Shown here in pieces: positions 9,704 through 19,776 of a stretch of 64,000 bases of DNA. The translations under genes and the position numbers were made by a program. The number at the start of each line of letters is the position of its first letter. The first letter of the stretch is position 1. This stretch comes from Sarcophilus harrisii. Lineage: Eukaryota; Chordata; Mammalia; Dasyuromorphia; Dasyuridae. The stretch is from NCBI RefSeq assembly GCF_902635505.1, contig NC_045429.1, forward strand, positions 426,339,669 to 426,403,668, given 5' to 3'. A model generated the notes under the pieces. It was not told where the DNA came from. It worked only from the letters and a program-made list of their open reading frames with translations, and made no database searches.

Positions 9704-12700
9704 GTAAGCTGAGCTGAGGGGAAAGGTAGAGGATGCAGAGGCAGCTTGTTTTATGGGGATGGACCATGGGTTGGGAAGACAGAAAAGGCAGTAAAAGGGC
9801 AGTTTCTAAATAATAGGTGGTCACTTAATAGATGTGATCTGTCATATTTATTCATGTTTACATACCTCCAGCTCTAGATGTCTTTGTATATTTAATTACC
9901 TTTCCAAATCTTATTTCTAGCTATTTGTGTGTATGTACGCATATACAGTCTTTTCCTTAATATGTCATATCTCTAATTATTCATCTGTCATTTTATCGAT
10001 AAATCATTATTACATCTATCTTCCTCATTAAAAAAAATCTTAGTATTTCTCTGATATGTCTGTGTGAAACCAGCGTTCACCCTGGGAAAGATTTATCAAA
10101 GCAGGTTATGTAGGAATAGCTACCGATGCTCTGGACATCAGTCTTCTCTTGTCTTAACCTTTCTCTCTGGAGAAGAGGCAGAAGTAGGGAAGGGAAGGCC
10201 TTCTGTGATGGGGAGCTGTCCTGCCAGCTCATTCGAATTCAGTGCAGTGCACAAGACCAGGGGATGGGAGCCAGTTTCTGGGGGACTGCATGTTTGCAGC
10301 TTAGAGGTCTGGAAGGAAAGGGAATAATATTATTATTAAAAAGGGTTGGGGACAGGATGGGCTGTTTATAACGGAAGGGTTTCCATTACTTTTCCTTCAT
10401 GAGTAACATCATGACACAGACTTTCTGAAGCGAAGGTAGTAGACACATCAGGTCCTAAGAAGGTTTGATGTGACCAAGTCTTTGTGTGGCTGTGAATGGG
10501 TGTGTCTGTCTGTATTTCTATATTCCTATATCTCTTCTCTCCCATATGTCTGATAATCTTTGCCTGCATCAACATGTGAATCTACCTGAAGGCAAAATAT
10601 GCTTTTGCTTAAAATTCTAGATAATTGAAAATGAAGGTTATAGCTTTTGTCCAAGCAGTAAAAGGACTGTTTTGTGGAGTAAGGAAAGCTTTTTATCAGA
10701 TTTTGTTTAATCCCATGCAAAATTTTATTCTAAAGTGAAGACCATTGTTATGAAGGACATTTTAAGTACCGGTCATTCAGAGAAATTTTATGCGCATACC
10801 TAGTTTATTTCTCTGTTGTAAATTACTGCCTATTTAGATCTTTGTGTTTCTGTACCTATCTCTGTATGAGCTTCTGGGTTAATGATACATCTAGATTTAG
10901 ATCCTAAGCAAATATTTTTTAAAAGATGTTTTGCCTGACTTAATTGGCTCACCTCCCCCCCCCAAAAAAAAAAATCAGATTTTCTGCTCTGTCTACTATG
11001 TAAGGATTACTCAGTCAGCTTTTATATCAGAGCAATGGAAAATGGAGGCAGCTCTTAGAATCTGTTTCTTGCTTTTTATAGTCATTTACATTTTCTCCAT
11101 GTAGATATCGGAATATTTTTAACACTCAGAAAAATAAGTCCAGTTAAATAGATAGTTCTTGAAATTTTAGAGGATATCTAAGGGTTTGTAAGTAGAGAGT
11201 TTATATTATCTTGCAAGTCTGATCAATAAGTATTAAGAAGGCTATTAGGTTAGTATTGTAATAAGTTTTATAAGAGATTTAAGAAAACTATAAACTATTA
11301 ATTCTGTCTTCAAGGAAACATTTTAATACAACATTTGGAAAATACGTACTGCTGGTAAGGTTATTTGTCGAACCTGGTACCACTGTTTTGCCTTCTGGGT
11401 TTATTTTTTAGGACCTCTTAACCCACAAGCCTTTGCAGGGTTAATCATATGAAAAGTATCTCTTTTTGTGTATGTTTCTATATTTTTTGCAAATATTTTT
11501 GAGGTGGAGCAGAGCTGAATATCTGAGAATGATGACCTCACCTTTCCCACATACTTCCCCCACGCTTTGCCAGCCATCCCTGCCTCACCCTCTCTTCTAA
11601 GCAACTTCCATGCTGACTAATGCTCAGCTTATAGGGTTTATTTTAGAGTTCATGCCTAGTTAAAAAGAGAAAGAGCAACAAGGATTAGTTAATGTTTAAA
11701 AATTCCTTCCAGACTTCTTATGCCGATGACTTCAATCCTATTTTAGTGAATGGATTTCTCTTTTAAGTACAGAAATTTATTTCTAGTACAGAAATTTCAC
11801 ATTATTCAGGGAAATTTTTGTACTGTTCAGAATAGAGGCAGAGAGTTAAGTCCAGAATAATGGTGAGGATTATTTTCGACATTCTAAAGAGCCTTTTCAG
11901 AGAGAGAGGTGAGTCTTGTCCCTTCTGGACATACCTTATATCTCCACCCTAATCTTTCTCTAGTTGCCAGGATTGTTCAAAAGATATAGGTTTTTTTTTT
12001 TTTTTTTTTTTTTTACTGCTAAGCAGCAATGTGTGGGTGGGGTGAGATTGGTTAGGGAGGAGAGTGAAAGTGATGATGGGGATTCAATCAGCTTGGAGAA
12101 AATTCCATTTAATAACTGAATCATTTGGATTTACCCCTACGGGCAAATAAACCTTTGCTTTATTTTCTGCCTTTGAGTTTTTGTATAAGATCTCTAGTCA
12201 TTTGTCTTTATTCCTTTAGCTCTTACTGGAAATAAGGGCAAAAGGAACCATAAGCAGTCATGGAAAAGGAAAACTTTAACTAGGGTTTAGCTTTTGTGTA
12301 GGGGAGGACAAAGCTGGAAAACTGGACCAGGTCTTTAAGACATCAGCTGTGGCCTGACAGATTTGGGATGTTAATCTATATGTGTACCTTTAAAATAAAA
12401 AAATCAGTTAACATCATTGATTGTATGCTGAATTCTATATAGCTGTTAGAAGAACATAGAGAGGTTTGTATATTGCTCTTAGAAAAAGTCATTGAGCTAA
12501 ATAGAGATTTTTAAAAATGCTTTAAAAGACAACTAATTTTATGATTATCTTCTACATGCATAAGAAAGAACTAATTCTATATACTTTACATATATGACAA
12601 TCGAACTAATTTTTTATACCATGTAGTCTATAATAGTGCTATATTCTCAGAGCACAATATACCTGTGATATGGGGGAATGCTGAAAGGATAGGTCTGGAA

Positions 12701-13719
12701 CTTGTCAAAGTTAAAGAAACCTTCCTGAAGGAATTGATTTTATCAAAGGATAGAAGGGAAGAAGGAACAGAGAGTAGTAAAAAAGTTTTCAAGATAGGGT
12801 ATAATGTTTAAAAAAAAAAAAAAAAAAAAAACCCCAGCAACAAACCTCAGAGGCAGAAAATAAAGTAAAAGTTTATTGGACCATAGTGATAAATCCAAAG
12901 GATCCTCATTCATTGAATACTCATGTTCCTAACATTGCATAGAAAAAGAGTCTAAAATCTGGTTCCTCCTTTCAAGGAGGTTATAATTTAGTTAGAGGAG
13001 AAATTAACCTGTGAAGTAGTTAGGGAACAATAAACAATAAAATAGCATGTGTTGTATACCATAAATATAAGCATACAAAAATAATGCAGCGTGGGGTGAC
13101 ATCTTAATGGATGATTCCAGTACTCTCTTAAAAGAGATAGGACAGGTGCAGAATGTTACAGTGGAGATGACTGTAGTAGATAGTCTTATTTAACTTTGGC
13201 GTTTTATTATCAAATGAGATATGTAAAATGCTATTAAGTGTTTTGCAAATCTTAAAGCGCTACATACATATTAGCTATAATATAAAAGACGTCATCATGG
13301 GAAAAATGAGAATTACTGGGAAGTACAGAAAACCTCTCAAAATACACATATTTTTTGTCTAAAAGAAAGCAAGATATGGGTAATCAGATAGTTAATTGTG
13401 AGCAAAAGGTCAAGGCAAGGAATGTGAAGAATAATGGTGACAATCATCTGTTAGCTGGGGGGAGTTTGTAGATAAAGGAACCAAATTGCAGAGTTGAGTT
13501 GATGCTATAGGGAACTCTATTCTAAGATGGTTCACTAAGAACAGACAGCATTTAAAAGCAAGGGATGAAAGAGAGGATTACTGAAGTCCTTGGAGTGGAT
13601 GGGTGGAGCCCAGGACTCTGTTACTGCTTGTTTCTGAGCTGGGGAGAGACAGGGAAACAGGCCAGGAGCATCACGGAGGCTCTTGGCAGTATGTATACTA
13701 ATCAGTGATTCTTTCCCAG
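9704..13719 (+). other. MLLT11: MLLT11 intron 1
   Basis: The 4-kb intron runs from the GTAAGCT donor to the acceptor TTCTTTCCCAG at 13719. It is AT-rich, with a T24 run (11991-12014), an A-rich tract (12810-12831), an ancient repeat relic (about 12890-13010) and a MIR-like 3' end (about 13195-13285). I see no additional gene. Confidence 0.5.
13195..13285 (+). repeat. MIR/CORE-SINE 3' relic
   Basis: The segment 'aaatgagatatgtaaaatgc' followed by 'gttttgcaaatcttaaagcg' and 'attagctataat' matches the 3' part of marsupial MIR-type SINEs. Confidence 0.55.
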
Positions 13720-13725
13720 GAAATC

Positions 13726-14001
13726 ATGTGGGACCCCGTGAGCAGCCAATATAGCTCCTTCCTTTTCTGGAGAATGCCCATTCCCGAACTGGATCTGTCT
13801 GAGTTGGAGGGCCTAGGTCTGCTGGACATGTCCACCTATAAGACCCGAAACAACAGCAATGATGGGAATCTGTCTGAGAAGCCAAGTGAAGCTGTGCAGC
13901 AGAAGTATCCTGAAAACGATCCCCTTCTCGAATACAGCACCTTCAACTTCTGGAGAGCTCCTATTGCCAGCATCCACTCCTTTGAGTTGGACTTGATTTA
14001 A
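13726..14001 (+). CDS. MLLT11: MLLT11 / AF1q, TCF7 cofactor, complete in one exon
   Basis: The 91-residue product starts MWDPVSSQYSSFLFWRMPIP and ends APIASIHSFELDLI. The human protein has 90 residues, with almost identical ends and a more variable middle. The ATG at 13726 is chosen because conservation begins there: the open frame starts 21 nt earlier at 13705 but crosses the splice acceptor at 13719. A leucine-rich nuclear export signal (LDLSELEGLGL, residues 22-32) is visible. Two repeated aromatic motifs, SSFLFWRMPIP near the N-terminus and STFNFWRAPIA near the C-terminus, give the protein an internal pseudo-symmetry. AF1q is known as an MLL fusion partner, a TCF7/Wnt cofactor and a neuronal gene. 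Identification is by recalled sequence. Confidence 0.96.
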   Translation: MWDPVSSQYSSFLFWRMPIPELDLSELEGLGLLDMSTYKTRNNSNDGNLSEKPSEAVQQKYPENDPLLEYSTFNFWRAPIASIHSFELDLI

Positions 14002-15155
14002 GGCTAAAACCTTTTTTCTCCTTATTACCATTTCTGTATTTTCGTTTTCTTTGGCCCCTTCCTATCAACACTTCTCTTTGGCTCTGCTTTCCTTCATCCA
14101 TTGTGTTAAGGTGGTGCTAAAAGAATCTGCCATGGAATGGCTATTTATTTATTGTTATTTATTTCCCTCTGGACTGTACTACCCTATGCACCCCCTTTCC
14201 CTATGAAGTCCCTCAAATCACTTTGGAAGAGGTATGGTTCTTCACAGGAAATGTCTTAGGTACCCAAATTCCTTTGGCTCCTCAAACTATTTTAGAAAAT
14301 AAGTCTAATTGGGGGCTGGGCACAAACCAGCCTAGCTCAGAGTCAAGAGTAGAATGGTAGTAAGAGGTATAGTAAATTAATTCTTGGTCTCATTGTTACC
14401 AACTTTATAGACAAGTTTACTAGCCTTTCTAACTCTACCCCTAGGTCAGTTAGCATGGTTGGCTTTCTCACCAATCACCGAACATTCTGGGATTTTTATT
14501 TGGGATTGTCTGCTATAAAAAGGTAATAAAAGGTATAAAAAATAATAAAATAAGCAAGTGTCTTCTCAGGCAGATAAGTAAAAGATGAAGACAAGTCCTC
14601 AGGCAATAGATGTTGAAAAAAATTGGAGTTAATGATGAAAATTCAAAGAGTTTAAAGAAATAATTTGGTTTTCTCCAATTTTTATGTGCTTCTCTATTTC
14701 CCACTTAAGCAAATTTTGAAATAATGAAAGCCCCCCCCCCCCCTCCCTTCCATGGAGCTATTTTCTTTTCCTTAGCTTTGTTCTTAATTGAAGCCAATGA
14801 GTAGAGATATAACAAGTTCTCTCACTAAGAAAAAACAACACTCAAATCCTAAGCTTTTAAACTTTTATTTTGCTGTTTCTGACAATTCTTCACCCCTTGT
14901 TCTTAGCTCCATCCCCTTGACTTGTAGTTTCCAAGACCTTACTTAGTTTCAACCCTTTGGAAATTACCAGCCCAGCAGCGTCTAATGGTTCATGAACCTT
15001 GAGGACATAATGTGAGAGAATCAATACCTTCTCCACATCCTGACACTCTTGATCACACTACCTTTGCGAGTTCTCCCCTATTCCCCCCAGCAACCGCTGC
15101 CCATTTGTGCTGACATTTCCTCACACTCATTGAATAAAGCTGTTTAATCCCACAC
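14002..15155 (+). other. MLLT11: MLLT11 3'UTR
   Basis: The region runs from the TAA at 13999-14001 to the poly(A) signal AATAAA at 15133-15138, which is followed by a U/G-rich stretch. It carries an AU-rich element at 14142-14164 and a C-rich tract at about 14731-14742. The short open frames here are not coding. Confidence 0.75.
14142..14164 (+). promoter_or_regulatory. MLLT11: AU-rich element in MLLT11 3'UTR
   Basis: Overlapping ATTTA pentamers (TATTTATTTATTG followed by TTATTTATTT) form a class II AU-rich element. Such elements recruit TTP/ELAVL proteins and control mRNA stability. It lies about 140 nt after the stop codon. Confidence 0.7.
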
Positions 15156-15175
15156 CTGAACTTCATGCTTCTTTC
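15133..15175 (+). terminator. MLLT11: MLLT11 poly(A) signal
   Basis: AATAAAGC lies at 15133, with U-rich sequence about 35-90 nt downstream (TTTCTTCATAGG and TTTGGGGATTTTGTTT). It is the only good signal between the MLLT11 stop and the next CpG island. Confidence 0.75.
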
Positions 15176-16060
15176 TTCATAGGGAGGCAGTTGGGATATT
15201 TGGGGATTTTGTTTCCTACGGGTCCAGCTTTAATCATTTAGCCATATCTTTGGAGGGGGAGGGGTGCAAAGAAACGAACACCTTATGCAGAAAGGTGATG
15301 GCCCAAATACGAGGGAAACGATGAAAACTCGAGTTCAGGGAAGTCTTTGGTTTTCTCCAATTTTACCGACCTGAGTTTGCTCTGAACCCAGCACTTTCCC
15401 TAACAAGTTTAAGGCTTACGGGCAAAGGCTTCTAATTAGTTGTAGACGTTAGAGATCATCTGGTGTGATGCAGATAAGGGAACAAGACTAGTCAAAAGCT
15501 TTGGAGACACGTGTGCCTCAAGGCCTCACCAGACCCCTTTTATTCCACGTGTCTGACTCGGCACCTCATTATGACCTCGTTTAGAGGCGGAGTTACCCTT
15601 TAGTAGATGCGAATATCAAGGGATTTGAGGGTCTGCTGGGGTACTTAAGAGAAAGGAAAAGGGTTGAAGATCGCGCCCCTGTCTATAAATGTATAATTGG
15701 TCAGAGCAAGGTGTTAAGTAAACCCACGCTAGCATTCGAATCACGATATATTAAGCTCCCTAGAGGTACAAGCATGCTAGAAGAACCCAAAGAAATCGCT
15801 TTCAAATGGAAAAGTGCAAAATCTTTAATACTCAAAGATTCCCGGGCATTCAGGAGGGAGCGGGAACGCATAACTAGCCTCAGCACCTATGATCCCTGAA
15901 ATATTTTCGTTAATATCAGTGCCTCTTTCCAGGACGAGGGATGAAATCAACAACATGCCCCTCGTCGTCTTTAATGGGACTTTTAAGAAGATGGAAGTTA
16001 CTAATCAGGAAACGGATCATGAGAAAGAAAGAAGTTAACGGGCGGATAAATGAACTGGAT
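15176..16060. other. Spacer between MLLT11 and the GABPB2 promoter
   Basis: This is unique-looking sequence with no convincing gene. Open frames at 15701-15899 on both strands are short and unrecognised. Confidence 0.5.
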
Positions 16061-17450
16061 GATGCTAGGGTTTATCGAGCCCGTCCCGGGCCAGTCCCTT
16101 TCTTTCCCGGCCGCTTCCCCCCTCCCCATTTTTCAGTTCTCCTTTACGCGTCGGTTTCTCCCATCCCCCACGGGAATGGAAGCAGCAAATGGAAGAGCAA
16201 GTTTCCCAGCGTGGAACGCGGAGTCTGGCACACAGTAAGGGACTAATAAAGGCTTATTCTTGCCCACTAAGGCCTCTTTCTAGAAAAACGCACCATTTCC
16301 GCACGGGGGCCACCGTCACGCTCTTGCGTGCTCGGAGGGGAAGGGACGACCTCCGAGGGCCACGTTCGCGACAGCGCGACCCTTCGGTCCCCGCCCCGCC
16401 CCTTCCCGAGGCCGAGCTGTCTGGGGAACCGCGGTGCTGTTGGAGGCCCGGGGCAGAAACACCCACCAGGCGACCGCAACCCGGGAGGAATTTTTCCTCA
16501 CGGTTTCTTCCAGTTCTTGGCGCCAAAAAAGAAAAAAAAAAAGCCCTGGCTCCTCCCTTTGCCGGGACTTTGTAGTACGTAAAAACACGTAACGTTCCGC
16601 GGAGCCAAAATAATCCCTTCCACAGCGACCCCGGGGGAGGTTTAGCGCCTTCAGCGAGCCTCGGGACTCGGAGAATTAGCCCCCAAGGCTCTACCACCCT
16701 TCTCTAGCGGGGACAGGGATGTCTTTGATCGATCTCCACAGCGGATTCCTCCGCCGGAGTTGATCTTCTGCGGCCCCAGTACTTCCGGGTCCGCCATTTT
16801 GTCACCTCCATTTCTCCACGAGGGGGGGCTAAAGGCCCCCCCCACCCAATGTGCATTTATGAAAAAGCCGAAAAAAGTGGCTAGTGCCGGCCGGGCGTCC
16901 TCCTCAGGGGAAAAAAAGGGACCAAACTGGCGGGAGCGGAGGTAGCAGGGTCGGCGGCACCCCTAACGCAGCGGTGAGTCCCTGGGGAGGGGGTGGAGAG
17001 AGAGGCTGGGCGGGGGGGGAGGGGGTCCGTCAGTCCCCGGGCGGGGGCGAGCGCGCCCCCTCCCGCCTTTCCCCTCGCGGCTCCGGGAGCCGGAGCGCGG
17101 GGGTAGCCCCCCTGGAGGGGCCCGGAGGAAGGGGATGGAGTCGGGAGGAAGGGGAGGGGTCTGGGAGAGGGCGGGGAGCGCCGGGGCCGGTGCCCGGCTC
17201 GGCCACGGGGGGCGCCGGCGAGGCCGCCAGGGGACCCCACGTGTGCGCCCACGCCCGGAGGCCTCGGCCCCGAGCCTGGCTCAGCCCCGCGTTGCTCCCG
17301 AGGGCCCGCCGGGGGAGGGGCGAACGCGGGGGCGGCGGGGCGCCTCTGTCCGGCCATCCTTCCCCGCCGGGGCCCCCCGAAGCGCGCACGTGGTGCAGCC
17401 GCCGCCTAGTCCTCGGTGCAAATAAATCCTCGTGGCGTCTCCCGGCGCCG
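16061..17450 (+). promoter_or_regulatory. GABPB2: CpG-island promoter of GABPB2
   Basis: The CpG island contains a palindromic E2F-type site TTGGCGCCAAA (16517-16527), an ETS/GABP site ACTTCCGG (16781-16788) and a CCGCCATTTTG YY1-like element (16791-16801). A noncoding exon 1 ends at 16973 with GCAGCG|GTGAGTC. There is no TATA box. The start site is therefore likely at about 16.80-16.93 kb. Long open frames in the island reflect GC content. Confidence 0.75.
16830..16973 (+). other. GABPB2: GABPB2 noncoding exon 1 (5' limit uncertain)
   Basis: The donor GCAGCG|GTGAGTC lies at 16973/16974, downstream of the ETS and YY1-like motifs. Exon 2 begins at 19745 after GGGGGTTACAG, with 32 nt of 5'UTR before the ATG. 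The 5' end is an estimate. Confidence 0.5.
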
Positions 17451-18063
17451 ACCCCTTCGTTTCCCCCTTCTTTCCGACCCGCGGAGGGCTGGGGATGGAG
17501 CGGCGTTCTTTCTGGGAAGCCTTGGGGTCCCCGCGCGGAGCCTGGGGTCTGTAATCTCGCTCCAGTGCCGTGCAGAGCGCGCGCGCGCGCCGCGGAGCTC
17601 CGGGAAAGTCGGGGCCCTTTGCACGCACTCCCCCAGTGCTGTCATCTTCAGTGCAATTTACTTTCTTCCCTGGGTTCAGAGAATGGAGTGGGGGGCTTCG
17701 TGAAGCTTGAGAATATTTGCCGCTGTAAGAATACATATTTTAAATGTTAAATGTGTAAGGGGATCATTTATATTTTATTGAAAGAATCTTAACTGCTGCC
17801 CCAGCCCCAATAATCCTTTCTCTTTTTCTCACTCATGGACTTCATTAGGAAAAAAAAAAAGACATCTCATGCTTACCTAACTGCTGCCCTAATATCCTTT
17901 TTTTTTAGTAAAACATGATATAATACGTCATTTACGATCCTTACTTCATTTCTGTCTTCTGGGATGTTAGAAAATAAAACCATCTTTGGCCTTTTCCAGA
18001 AGTAATGTTAACCCCAGTTTCTATTGAGTGATGTCATCCCAACCACTTTTTCCTTTCCTATAG

Positions 18064-18221
18064 CAGATGATGGCCTCAAAATGAGATTAAAAATACTTGA
18101 TAAAATTGAGTGGTTAAACTATAGCGCAGATGATGAAAACTCGGTTCCACCGAAACCTGGAGTTAAAAAACAAAACCAAAAAAATGTGAGAAAGAGTTGT
18201 GATGATGATACCAACCGAAAG
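18064..18221 (+). other. Unexplained splice-flanked open segment in GABPB2 intron 1
   Basis: A pyrimidine tract (TTTTTCCTTTCCTATAG) ends at 18063. The next 158 nt are open in one frame, giving a charged peptide that includes LKILDKIEWLNYSADDENSV, and end at an AAAG|GTGATA donor-like site. I do not recognise the peptide. It could be an alternative exon, a relic of a retroposed gene, or chance. Confidence 0.3.
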
Positions 18222-19275
18222 GTGATATGATGAACTGCTGGAAGGAATCTAGCTTTTTAGGGCTGGCATACGTACATTTTGGAAGTAATTTATGTTTACT
18301 TTCTGTAATTATTTCCCTAGAAAATTGAAATGTTTTTGGTTGTTTTAAGGAAATTCAGTATCATTACATGTACTGATAAAGAGTTAATTTTCACACTGGT
18401 ATTTCTGCATTTTATTGCTTAGCTCATTCATTCCTTGTTGTTCTGGGAGCATTAATTGTAGGAGTGATCAAGATGTGTAAAATTTTCATCTTATAAATAA
18501 GTTTTCTTGAAAATGTCCTTCTGCAGGGAGCCAACATTAGCAGAGTTCTTGATTGATAAACTAGAAAAAAACTAGTTTTAAATTTTAAACTAGTAAGCAG
18601 AAGCACTAAGCAAAATCTCTTTTGTGCCACAATTGATATATAAAGTCAAAAACCTTTAGGGAGACAACGTGGCAGAGTAGGGAAAATAGGAAATTTGAAA
18701 TCTGGCCAACTTGGGTTAGAGTACTGTATCTTCCTCTTGTTAGTTGATCAATTTGCTTATGGCAGTGCTGATTAGTTTCTCTCAGCCATGCGTTTCTGGT
18801 CTATAAAAAGTCTACTTAAGAAGACTATTCTAAGGAAAGCTTTTTTTTTTTTTTTTTTTTTAATCCTCAAGCATGATGGAAATTTAAGATATTATGATTT
18901 ATTCCCTTCTGAGAATTGAAATATTCTTGGAAGATAGAGATCATGGTAATCTTATGTAAATGGAGAAATTGAGTCATAGAATGTTAGAACATTTGGCCTA
19001 GGATCCAGCCAGGAAGAGTTATTTGACTTTCCTCTCTTCTTGTGGGGCCCTGTGCCCTGGAATTAGCTTGAGGACAGGGACTTGTGTTAAACTGGATTGA
19101 TTTAGAAACCCTGTGCAGACTATTTGGTTGTGCTACACGTTGACCCCGAGTCCTACCACTGTTTATAAAATACTGGTTTCTAACATGAATTCCTTAATTT
19201 TATCAAGCAGTGGTTTGTAAGAGGTTTTTTACTCAGCCAAACCTTCTCCATGTCCTCTGGAAATCATATACTATA

Positions 19276-19350
19276 CAGTATCCCAAAAGAGTTAGGTCAG
19301 TTTTAAACTATGAAAACCTAAAACTGCACTAAGACTTTTGGAACACCCTG
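19276..19350. mobile_element. Tc1/mariner-type MITE, 75 bp
   Basis: The element has terminal inverted repeats: CAGTATCCCAAAAGAGTTAG at the left, and the complement of CAGGGTGTTCCAAAAGTCTT at the right. It is flanked by TA on both sides (19274-19275 and 19351-19352). The middle is almost absent, so it is a near-palindromic non-autonomous DNA transposon. Confidence 0.75.
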
Positions 19351-19558
19351 TACGATATGCACAATATGTATCTTGAGTTTCTTGAAATGATATTTGGCAC
19401 AGAGTTCATTTCACAGCCGTTGCATGCTGCTTTATTGACTGACAAGCAGAACAAGAAAAATGAAGTTGGGGTCATTTCATTGTAATGCTTTATATTTGCC
19501 AGAGCATTTTTATTTTAGGGCTGAAAGTGGATTTTGGTTAGGATGTATGCATTTCCTA

Positions 19559-19645
19559 GCTTCTGTAAATAGATCTGGAAAAGAGCAATGTGAATTAAGC
19601 TCAGTTATGCATCTCACAAGGAAAATGAAAATGTAAGACACTAAG
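19559..19645 (+). repeat. 87-bp direct repeat, copy 1
   Basis: This segment is repeated at 21160-21246 with the same length and about five mismatches, starting 'gcttctgtaaatagat' and ending 'cactaag'. The flanks differ. Copy 1 lies just before GABPB2 exon 2. Confidence 0.9.
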
Positions 19646-19776
19646 ACATCAGATGAGATAGAAACCAGAAGGTGAACTGCTAAGAGGTCAGCCCAGAGTC
19701 TGAGGAAAGCATATTCATTAACACTATTGTTTTGGGGGTTACAGCTTCCTGAAAATACTTGTTCTTATGCATAAAG

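Noticed and set aside
16884-17750. 288-codon plus-strand open frame downstream of the GABPB2 start site
   Set aside because: Low-complexity Gly/Arg/Pro product across exon 1, its donor and the intron; no conserved motif.
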